DNA from: Sphaerochaeta sp.
GTDB lineage: Bacteria; Spirochaetota; Spirochaetia; Sphaerochaetales; Sphaerochaetaceae
Direction: 5' to 3'
Assembly: GCA_016342655.1 (NCBI GenBank)
Contig: JAEINL010000004.1
Location: 1-64,000, forward strand
DNA: 64,000 nucleotides
Within the stretch, counting starts at the first letter, position 1. Every line of letters starts with the position of its first letter. A program made the position numbers and the translations under genes. Positions 19,605 through 29,538 of this stretch are shown here, one piece after another. Under the pieces are notes generated by a model that ran no database searches, was not told where the DNA came from, and saw nothing but the letters and a program-made list of their open reading frames with translations.

Positions 19605-20876
19605 CTAAATATATTGCCACTTTCGCACAGTGTCAAGCAAGGCATCCCCATTGATGTACTTACCCGCTAGTATTAACGCTGCAACTGAGGCTTTTCGTCT
19701 GACTGAGACCCTGCCCCAAGACGTGAACTGCAATTTCACTGTCTGTGTCTTTCTGCCCTTTGCAGCAAAACCCACCCATACCATGCCAACGGGTTTTTCT
19801 GCACTTCCTCCAGCAGGTCCGGCTATCCCTGTGATGGATAGGGCATAGTCAGTGCCTGAGACCTCTAGGATGCCCTCAGCCATTTCAGAGGCACACTCAC
19901 CGCTTACCGCACCATAGGTCCGAAGCGTGCGCTCCTTGACGCCCAGCATCTTCATCTTCGCATCGTTTGAATAGGTTGCCGCCCCACCCCAGAACCAGGA
20001 GGAACTTCCCCCCTCATCTGTGAGCAATTTCGCCACATAGCCTGAGGTACAGCTCTCCGCACAGCTGATAGTCTGGGCCTTAGATCGAAGTAAGTCTGTC
20101 AGCAGTGCTGCAGGCATGACATCCCCATCGACTATGAGAGCAGGTCCTACAAGAGAACGCAAGCTCTGCGCCATCTCTTGCCTTCGCTCTTCCGAATCAC
20201 CAACCAGATAGAGGCTAATCTTCAGATCCTGAAAGCGAGTCCCCCATTGAATCCCCTCCGGTGCAACCTGGCGGCAAAGCTCTTCAAGTTTGGCCTCTGC
20301 CAGCAAAAAGGTCGAGTATTCTGTACGGGAGAAGTCATTGTGACCGATAAGCTGTGCAAGCCACGGCAACACCTCATCAAAGAACATAGGATCCATCTCA
20401 CGGGGAGGGCCGGGCATTGCAACACACGCGACAGAACGTTCACCAACAGGGATAAATCCCTTAAAGCCTGCAGCTGTCCCATGAGGGTTGGCAATCGATT
20501 CAAATCCAGAGGGAAGCATAGCCTGCTGTTCATTAGCCCCCCAGATACGCTCACCAATTCTTGCGTAAAGGGCTTCAAAAGCACTCTGGTCCCTGACAAG
20601 AGGGACTTTGGCAAGAGTTGCAACAATACTACGGGTAAGATCATCACTGGTAGGTCCTAGACCTCCGGTAAGGATTACCACGTCACAGGTATCGAGGCAG
20701 GCTGAGAGGGCGCTGTCGATGGTACCGTCATCAGGGACAATCACCATGCGCTCCACCCGATAGCCAAGTTGGGTCAATTGGCTGGAGACAACCTGACAAT
20801 GCTTGTCTGCTATCACCCCTCGGGTAAGCTCAGTACCAATGACGAAAAGAGAAGCCGTTTTGTAGAGCATGTTCAA
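19605..20876 (-). CDS. cinA: CinA-family nicotinamide-nucleotide amidohydrolase/competence-damage protein
   Basis: IGTELTRGVIADKH, GGLGPTSDDLT, CAESCTSGYVAKLLT, SITGIAGPAGG. Confidence 0.93.
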   Translation of the reverse strand: MNMLYKTASLFVIGTELTRGVIADKHCQVVSSQLTQLGYRVERMVIVPDDGTIDSALSACLDTCDVVILTGGLGPTSDDLTRSIVATLAKVPLVRDQSAFEALYARIGERIWGANEQQAMLPSGFESIANPHGTAAGFKGFIPVGERSVACVAMPGPPREMDPMFFDEVLPWLAQLIGHNDFSRTEYSTFLLAEAKLEELCRQVAPEGIQWGTRFQDLKISLYLVGDSEERRQEMAQSLRSLVGPALIVDGDVMPAALLTDLLRSKAQTISCAESCTSGYVAKLLTDEGGSSSWFWGGAATYSNDAKMKMLGVKERTLRTYGAVSGECASEMAEGILEVSGTDYALSITGIAGPAGGSAEKPVGMVWVGFAAKGRKTQTVKLQFTSWGRVSVRRKASVAALILAGKYINGDALLDTVRKWQYI

Positions 20877-22552
20877 TCCTTCTTCCTTAATCGCACAAAT
20901 GTCAGCAAACCCCTGAACACCCCAAGTGCAAGCAAGAACACCGAGAGATAGATGGAGAGAAAAGCAAACCAGTCATCATATTTGGTATAGAACGTCTGTC
21001 CATGACTCTCAGTCATATAGACCGGAACATCATAGATATGCCACCCTGTCTTGAAGGGCTCCATGGGATCGATGATCTTGCCAGTGACATCTATAAGGCA
21101 GGTCATACCACTGTTGGTTCCCCGCACAGTTGTCCTACGGTTCTCGATGGAACGGAAGACAGCCATACCAAGATGCTGCATCTCTGCAGAGATTGCTTTT
21201 GACCACCCATCGTTGGTCATATTCACAATGACCTGGGCCCCATTACGTACAAACCTGGCATTAAGCGCTCCAAAGACATCTTCAAAACAGATTGGGGTGG
21301 AGAATTTTACTCCTTCATCTGTTTCAAACACGACACTCTCATACCCTGTTTCCCACCAGTTATAGTCATTTGCCAAGAGAAGGTGATACAACCAAGGCAA
21401 TTCTTTCTCATAGGGGAAGTGCTCGGTAAAGGGAACCAAGTGCTGCTTCCTATAGGAATTCTTGACCTTACCCCCTTCAAAGAAAGTAACCGTATTGTAA
21501 TCCTTACGGTTCCACGACCCGTCTTCTAGCAGAGCAGGCTTGAGAGGGTCGTCAAGAACACCTTCAGGGTTTCCGCTCAACAAGGGGATAGGAAGAGATT
21601 TACCAAAGGATACAAACTCCTCAACCAAGGCAGAGGTCGCTTCATCAGAAGGGTATTTCTCATGCCAGGCAACAGAGGGCACAAAAGCTGTCTCTGACCA
21701 GAGGATCATGTCTGGTTCTGCAACCATAGCCTCAAGACTCATTTTTCTGAGGTTGTTGAAGTTCCTTTTGTACGTTGTATATCCACCTTCCCAAGTATCT
21801 GCATTGTGCTGGATGGTTGCAACTTTCCAGATTGTATCAGGTTCTTGGGCATTCCAATGCTGGATGCTCACAAATCCAAAAATGAGCGTGGCAAGGAGCA
21901 GAACGCCATATGCAATAACAGCGAGCAGGTTGACCCTGAGGGTTGTGATCAGATCATCACCATCTGAGCACAAGCGATCACAGAGCCACGCTCCTAGGAA
22001 GGTCTGGGGAAGCACCAGAAGAAAGGTAATGCCCCATACACCTACGAGTGAAGCAATCTGAATAAGAGGAAGATATTCGTAGACGGCATACCCAAGGGTC
22101 CCATAGGGATAGCCTGCAAACCAGTCTTGGCTCACATAGGTATAGGCCACCCATATGACAGCCTGCACCAGGTAGCCATACTTCTTAAACAGCCGCTCAC
22201 CTGCTTTCAACAGGGGAAAGAGCAGAACCATCTCCCCACCCTTGATAATCGGTACAATCAGGATTGCCAGAGGGTGGAATGTCTTCAGCCAGTAGTTGAA
22301 AAGCAGATAGAAGACAAACCCAAAGAAAAACCCATAGGCAGGGACCAATTTCCAGGTTGTGTTTCTAATGACGGCAAAAAGAGGAATCAACGCAAAAAAT
22401 GCGATGAATCCAAACCCACCATTAGTAATGAAGCCGGGGAAAGCCATCGAGTACACGAAAGCTGTAACCACCAAAATAAAAACCTCAGAACAGACTGTTC
22501 TGAGGCTCCGTCTCTTTTTCAAGCTATGCAAAAGAGTCTCTCCTACATTCAA
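20873..22552 (-). CDS. lnt: Apolipoprotein N-acyltransferase
   Basis: WSETAFVPS, YRKQHLVPFTEHFP, PICFEDVFG, MTNDGWSK. Confidence 0.92.
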   Translation of the reverse strand: MNVGETLLHSLKKRRSLRTVCSEVFILVVTAFVYSMAFPGFITNGGFGFIAFFALIPLFAVIRNTTWKLVPAYGFFFGFVFYLLFNYWLKTFHPLAILIVPIIKGGEMVLLFPLLKAGERLFKKYGYLVQAVIWVAYTYVSQDWFAGYPYGTLGYAVYEYLPLIQIASLVGVWGITFLLVLPQTFLGAWLCDRLCSDGDDLITTLRVNLLAVIAYGVLLLATLIFGFVSIQHWNAQEPDTIWKVATIQHNADTWEGGYTTYKRNFNNLRKMSLEAMVAEPDMILWSETAFVPSVAWHEKYPSDEATSALVEEFVSFGKSLPIPLLSGNPEGVLDDPLKPALLEDGSWNRKDYNTVTFFEGGKVKNSYRKQHLVPFTEHFPYEKELPWLYHLLLANDYNWWETGYESVVFETDEGVKFSTPICFEDVFGALNARFVRNGAQVIVNMTNDGWSKAISAEMQHLGMAVFRSIENRRTTVRGTNSGMTCLIDVTGKIIDPMEPFKTGWHIYDVPVYMTESHGQTFYTKYDDWFAFLSIYLSVFLLALGVFRGLLTFVRLRKKD

Positions 22553-22565
22553 CCATTACGGTCAA

Positions 22566-22886
22566 TCAGTCAATGTCAGCTTTGGTCTCACGTAAATTCC
22601 AGACATAGTCCTTGAGCTCTTTTCCAGGACGGAAAATAGCCACCCCGTGGGTCTCTACTGCTACAATAGCTCCTGTCTTGGGGTTACGAGCCCTCTCCCT
22701 ACCTTTGCGGGTACGGACCTCAAAGGTGCCAAAACCGCGCAGTTCGATGACCTGGTCGTTCTTAAGCCCAGCTTTCACCTCTTCAAAAAATGCGTCGATT
22801 ATCATATGGATGTCTGACCGATTCAGTCCATGTTTTTCATGAAGACTTTCAATAATGGCCGCTTTTGTCAATTTAGGTTCTGCCAT
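22566..22886 (-). CDS. HU/IHF-family DNA-binding protein
   Basis: IELRGFGTFEVRTRKGRERARNPKTGAIVAV; SD AGGAG before ATG. Confidence 0.93.
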   Translation of the reverse strand: MAEPKLTKAAIIESLHEKHGLNRSDIHMIIDAFFEEVKAGLKNDQVIELRGFGTFEVRTRKGRERARNPKTGAIVAVETHGVAIFRPGKELKDYVWNLRETKADID

Positions 22887-22968
22887 GGTAACTCCTTCAC
22901 CAAATCTATTTATCATGCGTAGACCGGCATTTCAACCATACCGGTATATAGTATTCAGAACTATGCTG

Positions 22969-23250
22969 TTATGCCTGAACAGCAGCTTGAGCATTCATCT
23001 TGTTGAATCGGGCATGCAGTCTTGACTTCTTCCTGTCGGCAGTGCGGGAATGGATGACGCCTTTACTTGCGGTTGAATCTAGCAACTTGAGGCTAAGGTC
23101 GAGAGCAGCAGAAGCGCTAGTCACATCCCCAGCTACCAAAGCAGCATCAAATTTCTTTATGGCTGTGCGCATAGTACTTTTTGCAGCACGGTTCCTCATT
23201 CTGCGAACGGCGTTTTGTCGCTCTCTTTTTTCAGCAGACTTGTTAATCAC
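22969..23250 (-). CDS. rpsT: 30S ribosomal protein bS20
   Basis: KSAEKRERQNAVRRMRNRAAKSTMRTAIKKF. Confidence 0.95.
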   Translation of the reverse strand: MINKSAEKRERQNAVRRMRNRAAKSTMRTAIKKFDAALVAGDVTSASAALDLSLKLLDSTASKGVIHSRTADRKKSRLHARFNKMNAQAAVQA

Positions 23251-23373
23251 GTAATACCTCCAAACATATCACTTAGAATACGTATTTCTTGTATAAATAT
23301 AGAATCGGCAACGAGGGCCAACGATTAAATAAAATATCACACTCTCTAAAATCGGTCAATACAATGCTTTATA

Positions 23374-24495
23374 TCAGTTCGACAAATATTCGGCTGAATA
23401 CTCCTTAGTAATCTCCCAGCGATTGGCTCCTTCATTGAAAATAACAGCTGAATGGGGGATACTGAGCATTCTGCCTTCCGATCCAAATAGCGTAATTTTT
23501 TTCCTAAGAATGTTGATTTCTGTAATTTTCATCATTTCAAACCCTACTTTGATCTTACTTCCTTCCGATGGGTACTTACGCTTCTCCTCCACATAGAAGT
23601 CAAACTCATACGAGAGGCAACAGAGCAAACGCCCGCACGGGCCGGAAATCTTCATGGAGTTGAGCGACAGGTTCTGCTCTTTTGCCATTTTGATGGAAAC
23701 AGGATTCAGCTTGTCCGTCACACTGTGACAGCAATAATCACGCCCACATACGGCCAGACCTCCAAGAACGCGACTCTCATCACGGACTCCAATCTGTCTC
23801 AGCTCAATGCGAATCCGGAATACCGATACCAAATCCTTGACCAATTCCCTGAAATCCACCCGGACATCAGCAGTAAAGAAAAAGATTATCTTAGGTTCTC
23901 CAAGCAAGAAGTGGGCAGTCACCAGTTTCATTTGCAGCTTGTGCATGGTAATCTTTTCCCTACAGATCTTCATCGCCTCGTCTTCCTTAGCGGAGAGTTC
24001 CTGGTAGCGGGACATATCAGAGGGGGTAGCCAACCGATCGATCCACTGGATATCCCCTGAAAGTTGCACCATCTCAGGAGGAGACATTCCAGAACATCCA
24101 TCATTGAATACTTCATCAGGTTCGTCATTATAGGGGATCTCTTCGCAAGAGGCCAACTCTTCAACGTCCTTTTGGTCTGAAGCAACAAAGTCCTTTTGGT
24201 CTGAGCCGACAACATCCTCTTCACCAAAGGTTTCGCAATGGAGACAGCCCCCACGACACTGATCATCACCCTTCTGGTACTCTCTGCCCAAGTTATGAGC
24301 ACTAGCGACAATAACGCCCATATCAAGCCCGTAACGGGTAGGAGAGACTACAGAGGTCCCTGGGTAGAGAACAGTATCCCAAGCACAGATGATTGTCTCA
24401 TTGGAAGAGGTGTTTTTTACCATATATATATAAGCGCTGGAGGGCTTGTTTTTCACAGGAGCCTTCTCAACGCTACGTACACGATCTTTTTTCAT
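23374..24495 (-). CDS. ricT: PSP1-domain protein (RicT/YaaT-like)
   Basis: CRGGCLHC, GGLAVCGRDYCC, ISGPCGRLLCCLSYE. Confidence 0.82.
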   Translation of the reverse strand: MKKDRVRSVEKAPVKNKPSSAYIYMVKNTSSNETIICAWDTVLYPGTSVVSPTRYGLDMGVIVASAHNLGREYQKGDDQCRGGCLHCETFGEEDVVGSDQKDFVASDQKDVEELASCEEIPYNDEPDEVFNDGCSGMSPPEMVQLSGDIQWIDRLATPSDMSRYQELSAKEDEAMKICREKITMHKLQMKLVTAHFLLGEPKIIFFFTADVRVDFRELVKDLVSVFRIRIELRQIGVRDESRVLGGLAVCGRDYCCHSVTDKLNPVSIKMAKEQNLSLNSMKISGPCGRLLCCLSYEFDFYVEEKRKYPSEGSKIKVGFEMMKITEINILRKKITLFGSEGRMLSIPHSAVIFNEGANRWEITKEYSAEYLSN

Positions 24496-24692
24496 GCTAA
24501 TCCTTTGCCACAAGGGCGGAGCATACTCGCTAAAACTTACGCTATCACGAGTAAGAATAATTGTCAAACTCTATGTTCTTTTATATAAGTATTTTCTACC
24601 CTGTGAATTACGTATATTGACGATTACCTTTGCTCATGGTATATTTTAGATACTCTTTAGAACAAGCGAGAATCCAAACTCAAGGAGCCTGT

Positions 24693-25475
24693 ATGCAATT
24701 TTTTGATACGCACGCACATATAGGGTTGCTCCAAGATGATAGAATGGAACAACTGCTGGCAGTCCAACTTGCTAAAGTCAAGATGGTCAGACACATCGTG
24801 AGCATTTGCAATAGCCTTTCCGACTTTGAAAGGACCTATGCAAACCTTGAGAGTGCATACGGTGTCTACCATGCTGTGGGGGTATCTCCCACTGAGGTGG
24901 CCAATCCAGGCAGGGATTGGGAAGAGAGAGTTCTCCTCCATGCAAAGAAAGAGCGAATTGTGGCCATTGGGGAGACCGGACTTGACTACTACCATATGTT
25001 CGGTGGCGATAAGAGCGCACAAGTAGAGCTGTTCCTCAGGCATCTGGACATTGCCAAGCAGCTTGACCTGCCTATCATCATTCACAACAGGAACGCTGGT
25101 GATGACATTCTGAACATCCTTGAAAAAAGACTCCCCCCTAAGGGAGGAATCCTCCACTGCTTTGGAGAGGACTGGACTTTTGCCAAGAGAGCACTTTCGC
25201 TCAACCTCACATTCTCCTTTGCCGGTAACCTTACCTTCAAGAACAGCAGAGCAATCCAAGAGGTTGCACACAATCTCCCCTTAGATAGAATCGTCATAGA
25301 AAGTGAAGCCCCGTTCATGACCCCCTACCCTTATAAGGGTGAGCGAAACAAGATATCGTACATCATTGAGACAGCAAAGGCCCTCAGTGAAATTAGGGAA
25401 ACCTATCTTGAAGAGCTCAGTGAAAGTCTTTATGCTAACAGCCTAAGGGCCTTCTCCCTTCCAAAGGACGTATGA
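24693..25475 (+). CDS. TatD-family hydrolase
   Basis: MQFFDTHAHIGLL, AIGETGLDYYH, IIIHNRNA, ILHCFGED; SD AGGAG. Confidence 0.92.
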   Translation: MQFFDTHAHIGLLQDDRMEQLLAVQLAKVKMVRHIVSICNSLSDFERTYANLESAYGVYHAVGVSPTEVANPGRDWEERVLLHAKKERIVAIGETGLDYYHMFGGDKSAQVELFLRHLDIAKQLDLPIIIHNRNAGDDILNILEKRLPPKGGILHCFGEDWTFAKRALSLNLTFSFAGNLTFKNSRAIQEVAHNLPLDRIVIESEAPFMTPYPYKGERNKISYIIETAKALSEIRETYLEELSESLYANSLRAFSLPKDV

Positions 25476-26473
25476 ACAAACAGAACCTGTATCATCCGGT
25501 AACAATTGGAAACACCCAGATCAAAGGGAATCTTTTTCTCGCACCTCTTGCGGGCTACACTGATGTGCCCTTCCGTTCCCTGTGCATAGAGATGGGATCA
25601 GACATGACCTTCACCGAAATGGTTAGCACAGAAGGGCTTTTTCGCAAGGGAGAGAAAACTCTTGCTCTCCTTCAGAAGGCTCCGAATGAGACTGAGTATG
25701 CTATCCAACTGTTCATGGGCACAACAGATTCCCTTCCAGGCGCCCTTGAACAGCTTCGAGGCTATAACCCCACCTTCATCGACATCAACTGCGGATGTCC
25801 CGTTCCTAAGGTCACCAAAACTGGAGCAGGGTCATCGATGATGAAAAACCCCCCACTCATCACAGAAATCGTTAAGATGATAACAAGGACCATCCCTACT
25901 GCTGTTTCTGTAAAGTTCCGTACAGGGTGGGACGAGAACAGTCAGAACTATCTGGAGTTTGCCCAGGCGGCTTTGGATGGGGGAGCATCCATGCTCACCC
26001 TGCATGCAAGGACTAGAGCCCAAGGATATGCACCTTTTGCTGACTGGGCAAAGCTGAAGACATTGAAGGATTATTGCATTACGAACGGATATGATGTCCC
26101 CATCTTTGGTTCAGGGGATCTGTTCCATGCTCAGGATGCAAAAAAAATGCTCCAAGAAACCGGTATCGACGGAATCATGTTTGCCAGAGGAGCCATAGGC
26201 AACCCCTTCATTTTCCAACAAACTAAAGACCTCCTCGAGGAAAGAGAGGAAAGAACCATATCCCTTGAGCAGAAAATTGCCATCATACTGCGACACCTCG
26301 ACCTCATGATTGCCCACTATGGGGAAAAGAGCGCATGCATCCAAATGCGCAAGCATACTTGTTCCTACCTCAAGGGAATTGCCAACACCTCTGCAATCAA
26401 GCAGGAAGTGGTTAAGGCGAGCAAGAGAGAAGATTACCTGGAAGCTATGCATAGGCTCCAAGCTAGTTGTTGA
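25472..26473 (+). CDS. dusB: tRNA-dihydrouridine synthase
   Basis: LAPLAGYTDVPFRSL, DINCGCPVPKVTKTGAGSSMM, VKFRTGWD, ARTRAQGY. Confidence 0.94.
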   Translation: MNKQNLYHPVTIGNTQIKGNLFLAPLAGYTDVPFRSLCIEMGSDMTFTEMVSTEGLFRKGEKTLALLQKAPNETEYAIQLFMGTTDSLPGALEQLRGYNPTFIDINCGCPVPKVTKTGAGSSMMKNPPLITEIVKMITRTIPTAVSVKFRTGWDENSQNYLEFAQAALDGGASMLTLHARTRAQGYAPFADWAKLKTLKDYCITNGYDVPIFGSGDLFHAQDAKKMLQETGIDGIMFARGAIGNPFIFQQTKDLLEEREERTISLEQKIAIILRHLDLMIAHYGEKSACIQMRKHTCSYLKGIANTSAIKQEVVKASKREDYLEAMHRLQASC

Positions 26474-26531
26474 CCACTCAACAGGTAAAATGGTACGTTA
26501 AGGTTAGTAAATTCAGTGAGAAGGTAGTGCA

Positions 26532-27788
26532 ATGAGAATACTAGTACTGGGCTCAGGAGCCAAAGACCATGCCATTGCATGGTGGTTTTCCCAGAGTCGT
26601 CTTATCAATGGTCTATTTGTAGCTCCAGGAAACGTAGGCACCGAATCCATTGCTAAAAATCTTGCCATAGATCCAGCTGATCCGAAGCAGGTGTATGAAG
26701 CGTGTAGACAAAATGCCATTGAGTTCGTATTCATCGGAACAGAGGCTCCCCTGTTCACAGGTGTCATTGACTACCTCAATGAACGGGGCATCGATACATT
26801 CGGGGCGCCCCGCAGAGCGTTAAAGCTTGAAGGCGACCGTGATTTCTCAAGAAAGTTTACAGATAGGCATAATATCCCCACTCCTACACACCATGTCTTT
26901 GATGACGAGGAAAATCTTTCAGCATACCTCCAGAGACACAAGGGTGAGCGGTTTGTAGTAAAAAGCAATACCATCGCACCAAGCCGTGTCATGATCGATT
27001 CAAGTGATTATGACGCCTTGATGAAGTTCTCCAAGAAAATTCTCCCAAGCGCCTCAATCCTGCTTGAAGATCATCTCGAAGGCCTTCCCATCACCCTTAC
27101 CCTCCTGGTCGACAACAAGGGCTACATGATGTTACCCCCATCGAGTGATTACATGAAGGCAGGTCATGGAGGGATTCCTACTGGAGGGATGGGGTCTATC
27201 TGTCCAGTACCACTACAGGAATCTGTCAGCAAGTCGCTTGTCGACACCATCATAGAACCAACACTCTTTGGGCTGAAGGCCGAAAAGATGGCCTATAAGG
27301 GAGTGCTGACCATCAGTGTCATAATCACCAAACAAGGCCCGATACTTGTAGATTATCACGTACGATTCAATGATCCAGCAGCACAAGCCATCGTTCCGCT
27401 GATCAGAACTGACATCATCGATATCCTTACAGCCATGAAGGAAGATACGCTTTCTACCTTTAACCTTGAGGTCTCCACCAACTCTGCTGTCGCTCTTGTG
27501 GTAGCATCTGAAGGATACCCAGAGGACCCTGTAGTCGGAAAAGAGCTCGATCCTATCCCTGCGGCGCTCATGAGCAACGCCTTCATGGGCTCCCCATTCT
27601 ACTTCTTTGGCGGTGTACACTCAGACAACGGAAAGCTGGTAACCAATGGAGGCCGTTGTGTTACCGTCGTGGGTATCGGCTACAACATCATGGATGCCAA
27701 CAAGAACGCCTATAAGGGAGTCAAGCATATCTCATTCCCAGGGGCTTGGTACCGCCCCGACATTGGGGATAGCTTCTTTACAAACTGA
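26532..27788 (+). CDS. purD: Phosphoribosylamine--glycine ligase
   Basis: MRILVLGSGAKDHAIAW, FVAPGNVGTE, GGMGSICPVP, VRFNDPAAQAI. Confidence 0.92.
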   Translation: MRILVLGSGAKDHAIAWWFSQSRLINGLFVAPGNVGTESIAKNLAIDPADPKQVYEACRQNAIEFVFIGTEAPLFTGVIDYLNERGIDTFGAPRRALKLEGDRDFSRKFTDRHNIPTPTHHVFDDEENLSAYLQRHKGERFVVKSNTIAPSRVMIDSSDYDALMKFSKKILPSASILLEDHLEGLPITLTLLVDNKGYMMLPPSSDYMKAGHGGIPTGGMGSICPVPLQESVSKSLVDTIIEPTLFGLKAEKMAYKGVLTISVIITKQGPILVDYHVRFNDPAAQAIVPLIRTDIIDILTAMKEDTLSTFNLEVSTNSAVALVVASEGYPEDPVVGKELDPIPAALMSNAFMGSPFYFFGGVHSDNGKLVTNGGRCVTVVGIGYNIMDANKNAYKGVKHISFPGAWYRPDIGDSFFTN

Positions 27789-27884
27789 CCAAGGATAAAG
27801 GCTCTTTTAGTAACGAGAAGCCTTTTTTTGAGATAAACACCCTATTCCCCTCTTATCCCAATATTTTCCAACCACTGCAATCCC

Positions 27885-27919
27885 TACAGAAAAGGACACC
27901 ACCGGTGTCCTTTTCTGTA
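27885..27919. terminator. Stem-loop terminator between convergent genes
   Basis: TACAGAAAAGGACACC-acc-GGTGTCCTTTTCTGTA, perfect 16-bp arms. Confidence 0.75.
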
Positions 27920-27943
27920 GTCTGTATCTCTTGTTTCCTATCG

Positions 27944-28426
27944 TTATAAAGAAATCAAGCCTCCTAGGTCGTCAGTGACGATGACCTCATCTTCGGGTGA
28001 CGCCTGCACAGCATAGGTAGGGAGTTCATACTTCTCAAGCCAGACACCTTGCGGTGCATCAGGATTGGCTACCAAGGCTGGGATGGAGATGATGAACATC
28101 TCCTCCATCAGAGGCAGCTTGAACTTCCTGGTGATGCTTATCTCATTCCAGCCAGCATCCGTATAGGATACTGTGATGGTATGCTTCTGTCGTACCACAT
28201 CAACCTTGTCCCGATCCCGTGGGTAGAACTCAAGGGGATCGAGCTTGTCCACCTGAACCTCTACCATCTTCAAAGCAACAATTTCCTCACCATTTACGGT
28301 GATGGTCTTGTTGTCCAAAAGGACGGTATGCTGCTTTCCAATAAAGAAAAGCATAACTGCAAACAGTAGAACAACCACAATAGCTATCACGCGCATCAGA
28401 AATGTTCTAGTAAAGGGTATCTTCAT
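27944..28426 (-). CDS. Membrane-anchored hypothetical protein of the DUF3798 ABC operon (DUF6672-like)
   Basis: N-terminal TM; stop/start overlap with the permease gene; family label from memory of this gene neighbourhood. Confidence 0.65.
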   Translation of the reverse strand: MKIPFTRTFLMRVIAIVVVLLFAVMLFFIGKQHTVLLDNKTITVNGEEIVALKMVEVQVDKLDPLEFYPRDRDKVDVVRQKHTITVSYTDAGWNEISITRKFKLPLMEEMFIISIPALVANPDAPQGVWLEKYELPTYAVQASPEDEVIVTDDLGGLISL

Positions 28427-29538
28427 ACCTCAACCCCCTGTTCTTGAGCAAGAATCTGCCCTGCTATACCCCGATCATGTTTCTTCCTGATTTCGTAGAG
28501 AACCAGCGAGACGGTGATGACTCCATAGGAGACAAAGACTCTGAAGTACTCTCCAAGCTGGGCCTGACCGATTAGGTTCTTTCCCGCCATAGGGGAAACA
28601 ATGAACATAAGGTGGAATAGGATAACTCCCAAGAAAACATTACGAATCTTTGCATGGCTTACGGTCGCACCTCCAACCAGGAGGGCGGCAACGCTAAACA
28701 TGCCGATCTGCATATGACTGTTATAGGTATTAAGGGTTCCAATGTTTTGCAGGTAGATAATCATGCCATACCCTGCGAACACCGTTGATATGACAATGGC
28801 GACAATACGGGTATGTTCAACCTTGATACCAGATGCCCGGGCAACTTCCATATCCTGCCCGACTGCGCGCATATCCTGTCCAAGCTTTGTCTTCCTGAAC
28901 CAGAGGACGAATATGCACAGCAGCGAGATTATGATCAGGGTGAACAGGGGAATGGGGATATTGAACAGACGAATCATCAAGAGGCTGTCCAATGACTTCC
29001 TGATGCCAATAAGATTGACGGTATTACGGATACCATAGCCTCGGGGTAGCAACAGTGCGTTCGAACGGATAGGAATGATGACTCCCATACCATAAAGGAC
29101 TATCAACTGGTAAATACCATTCATGAAGAAACCGATGATGTAGCTGGTGACCATCTCACGCCCTTTGGCCATATTGAGGATCTTCCCACACCAGATTCCA
29201 AGCGCTACGGAGATGGGTGTGGATATGATCATGGCAAGCAGCATGCCAGGAATCCCGACGATGCCCCAGTCGCTGATGAAGATCAGGCCAATTTGGCCGG
29301 CCATGGCACCGAGTGTCATACCGAAGTTCAGGCCCATACCGGCGAGGATAGGGATCAGCAGGCTGACGATCAAGAATGAGTTTCGTGCAATACGGACAAC
29401 AACCTCACTGACGAGGTAGTTGGCAGAGTACCCACTGAGGGGTATGCCAAAAGCACAAATTACCAAAAAGAGAATTGTTACCGTATTATTTCCCAGAAAG
29501 CGTTTCACCTTCTGGAAGTTAGTTCTGTGGAGCGTCAT
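28423..29538 (-). CDS. ABC transporter permease (BPD_transp_2-like)
   Basis: Multi-TM; GIKVEHTRIVAIVISTVFAGYGMIIYLQNIG; overlaps next gene by 4 bp. Confidence 0.88.
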   Translation of the reverse strand: MTLHRTNFQKVKRFLGNNTVTILFLVICAFGIPLSGYSANYLVSEVVVRIARNSFLIVSLLIPILAGMGLNFGMTLGAMAGQIGLIFISDWGIVGIPGMLLAMIISTPISVALGIWCGKILNMAKGREMVTSYIIGFFMNGIYQLIVLYGMGVIIPIRSNALLLPRGYGIRNTVNLIGIRKSLDSLLMIRLFNIPIPLFTLIIISLLCIFVLWFRKTKLGQDMRAVGQDMEVARASGIKVEHTRIVAIVISTVFAGYGMIIYLQNIGTLNTYNSHMQIGMFSVAALLVGGATVSHAKIRNVFLGVILFHLMFIVSPMAGKNLIGQAQLGEYFRVFVSYGVITVSLVLYEIRKKHDRGIAGQILAQEQGVEV

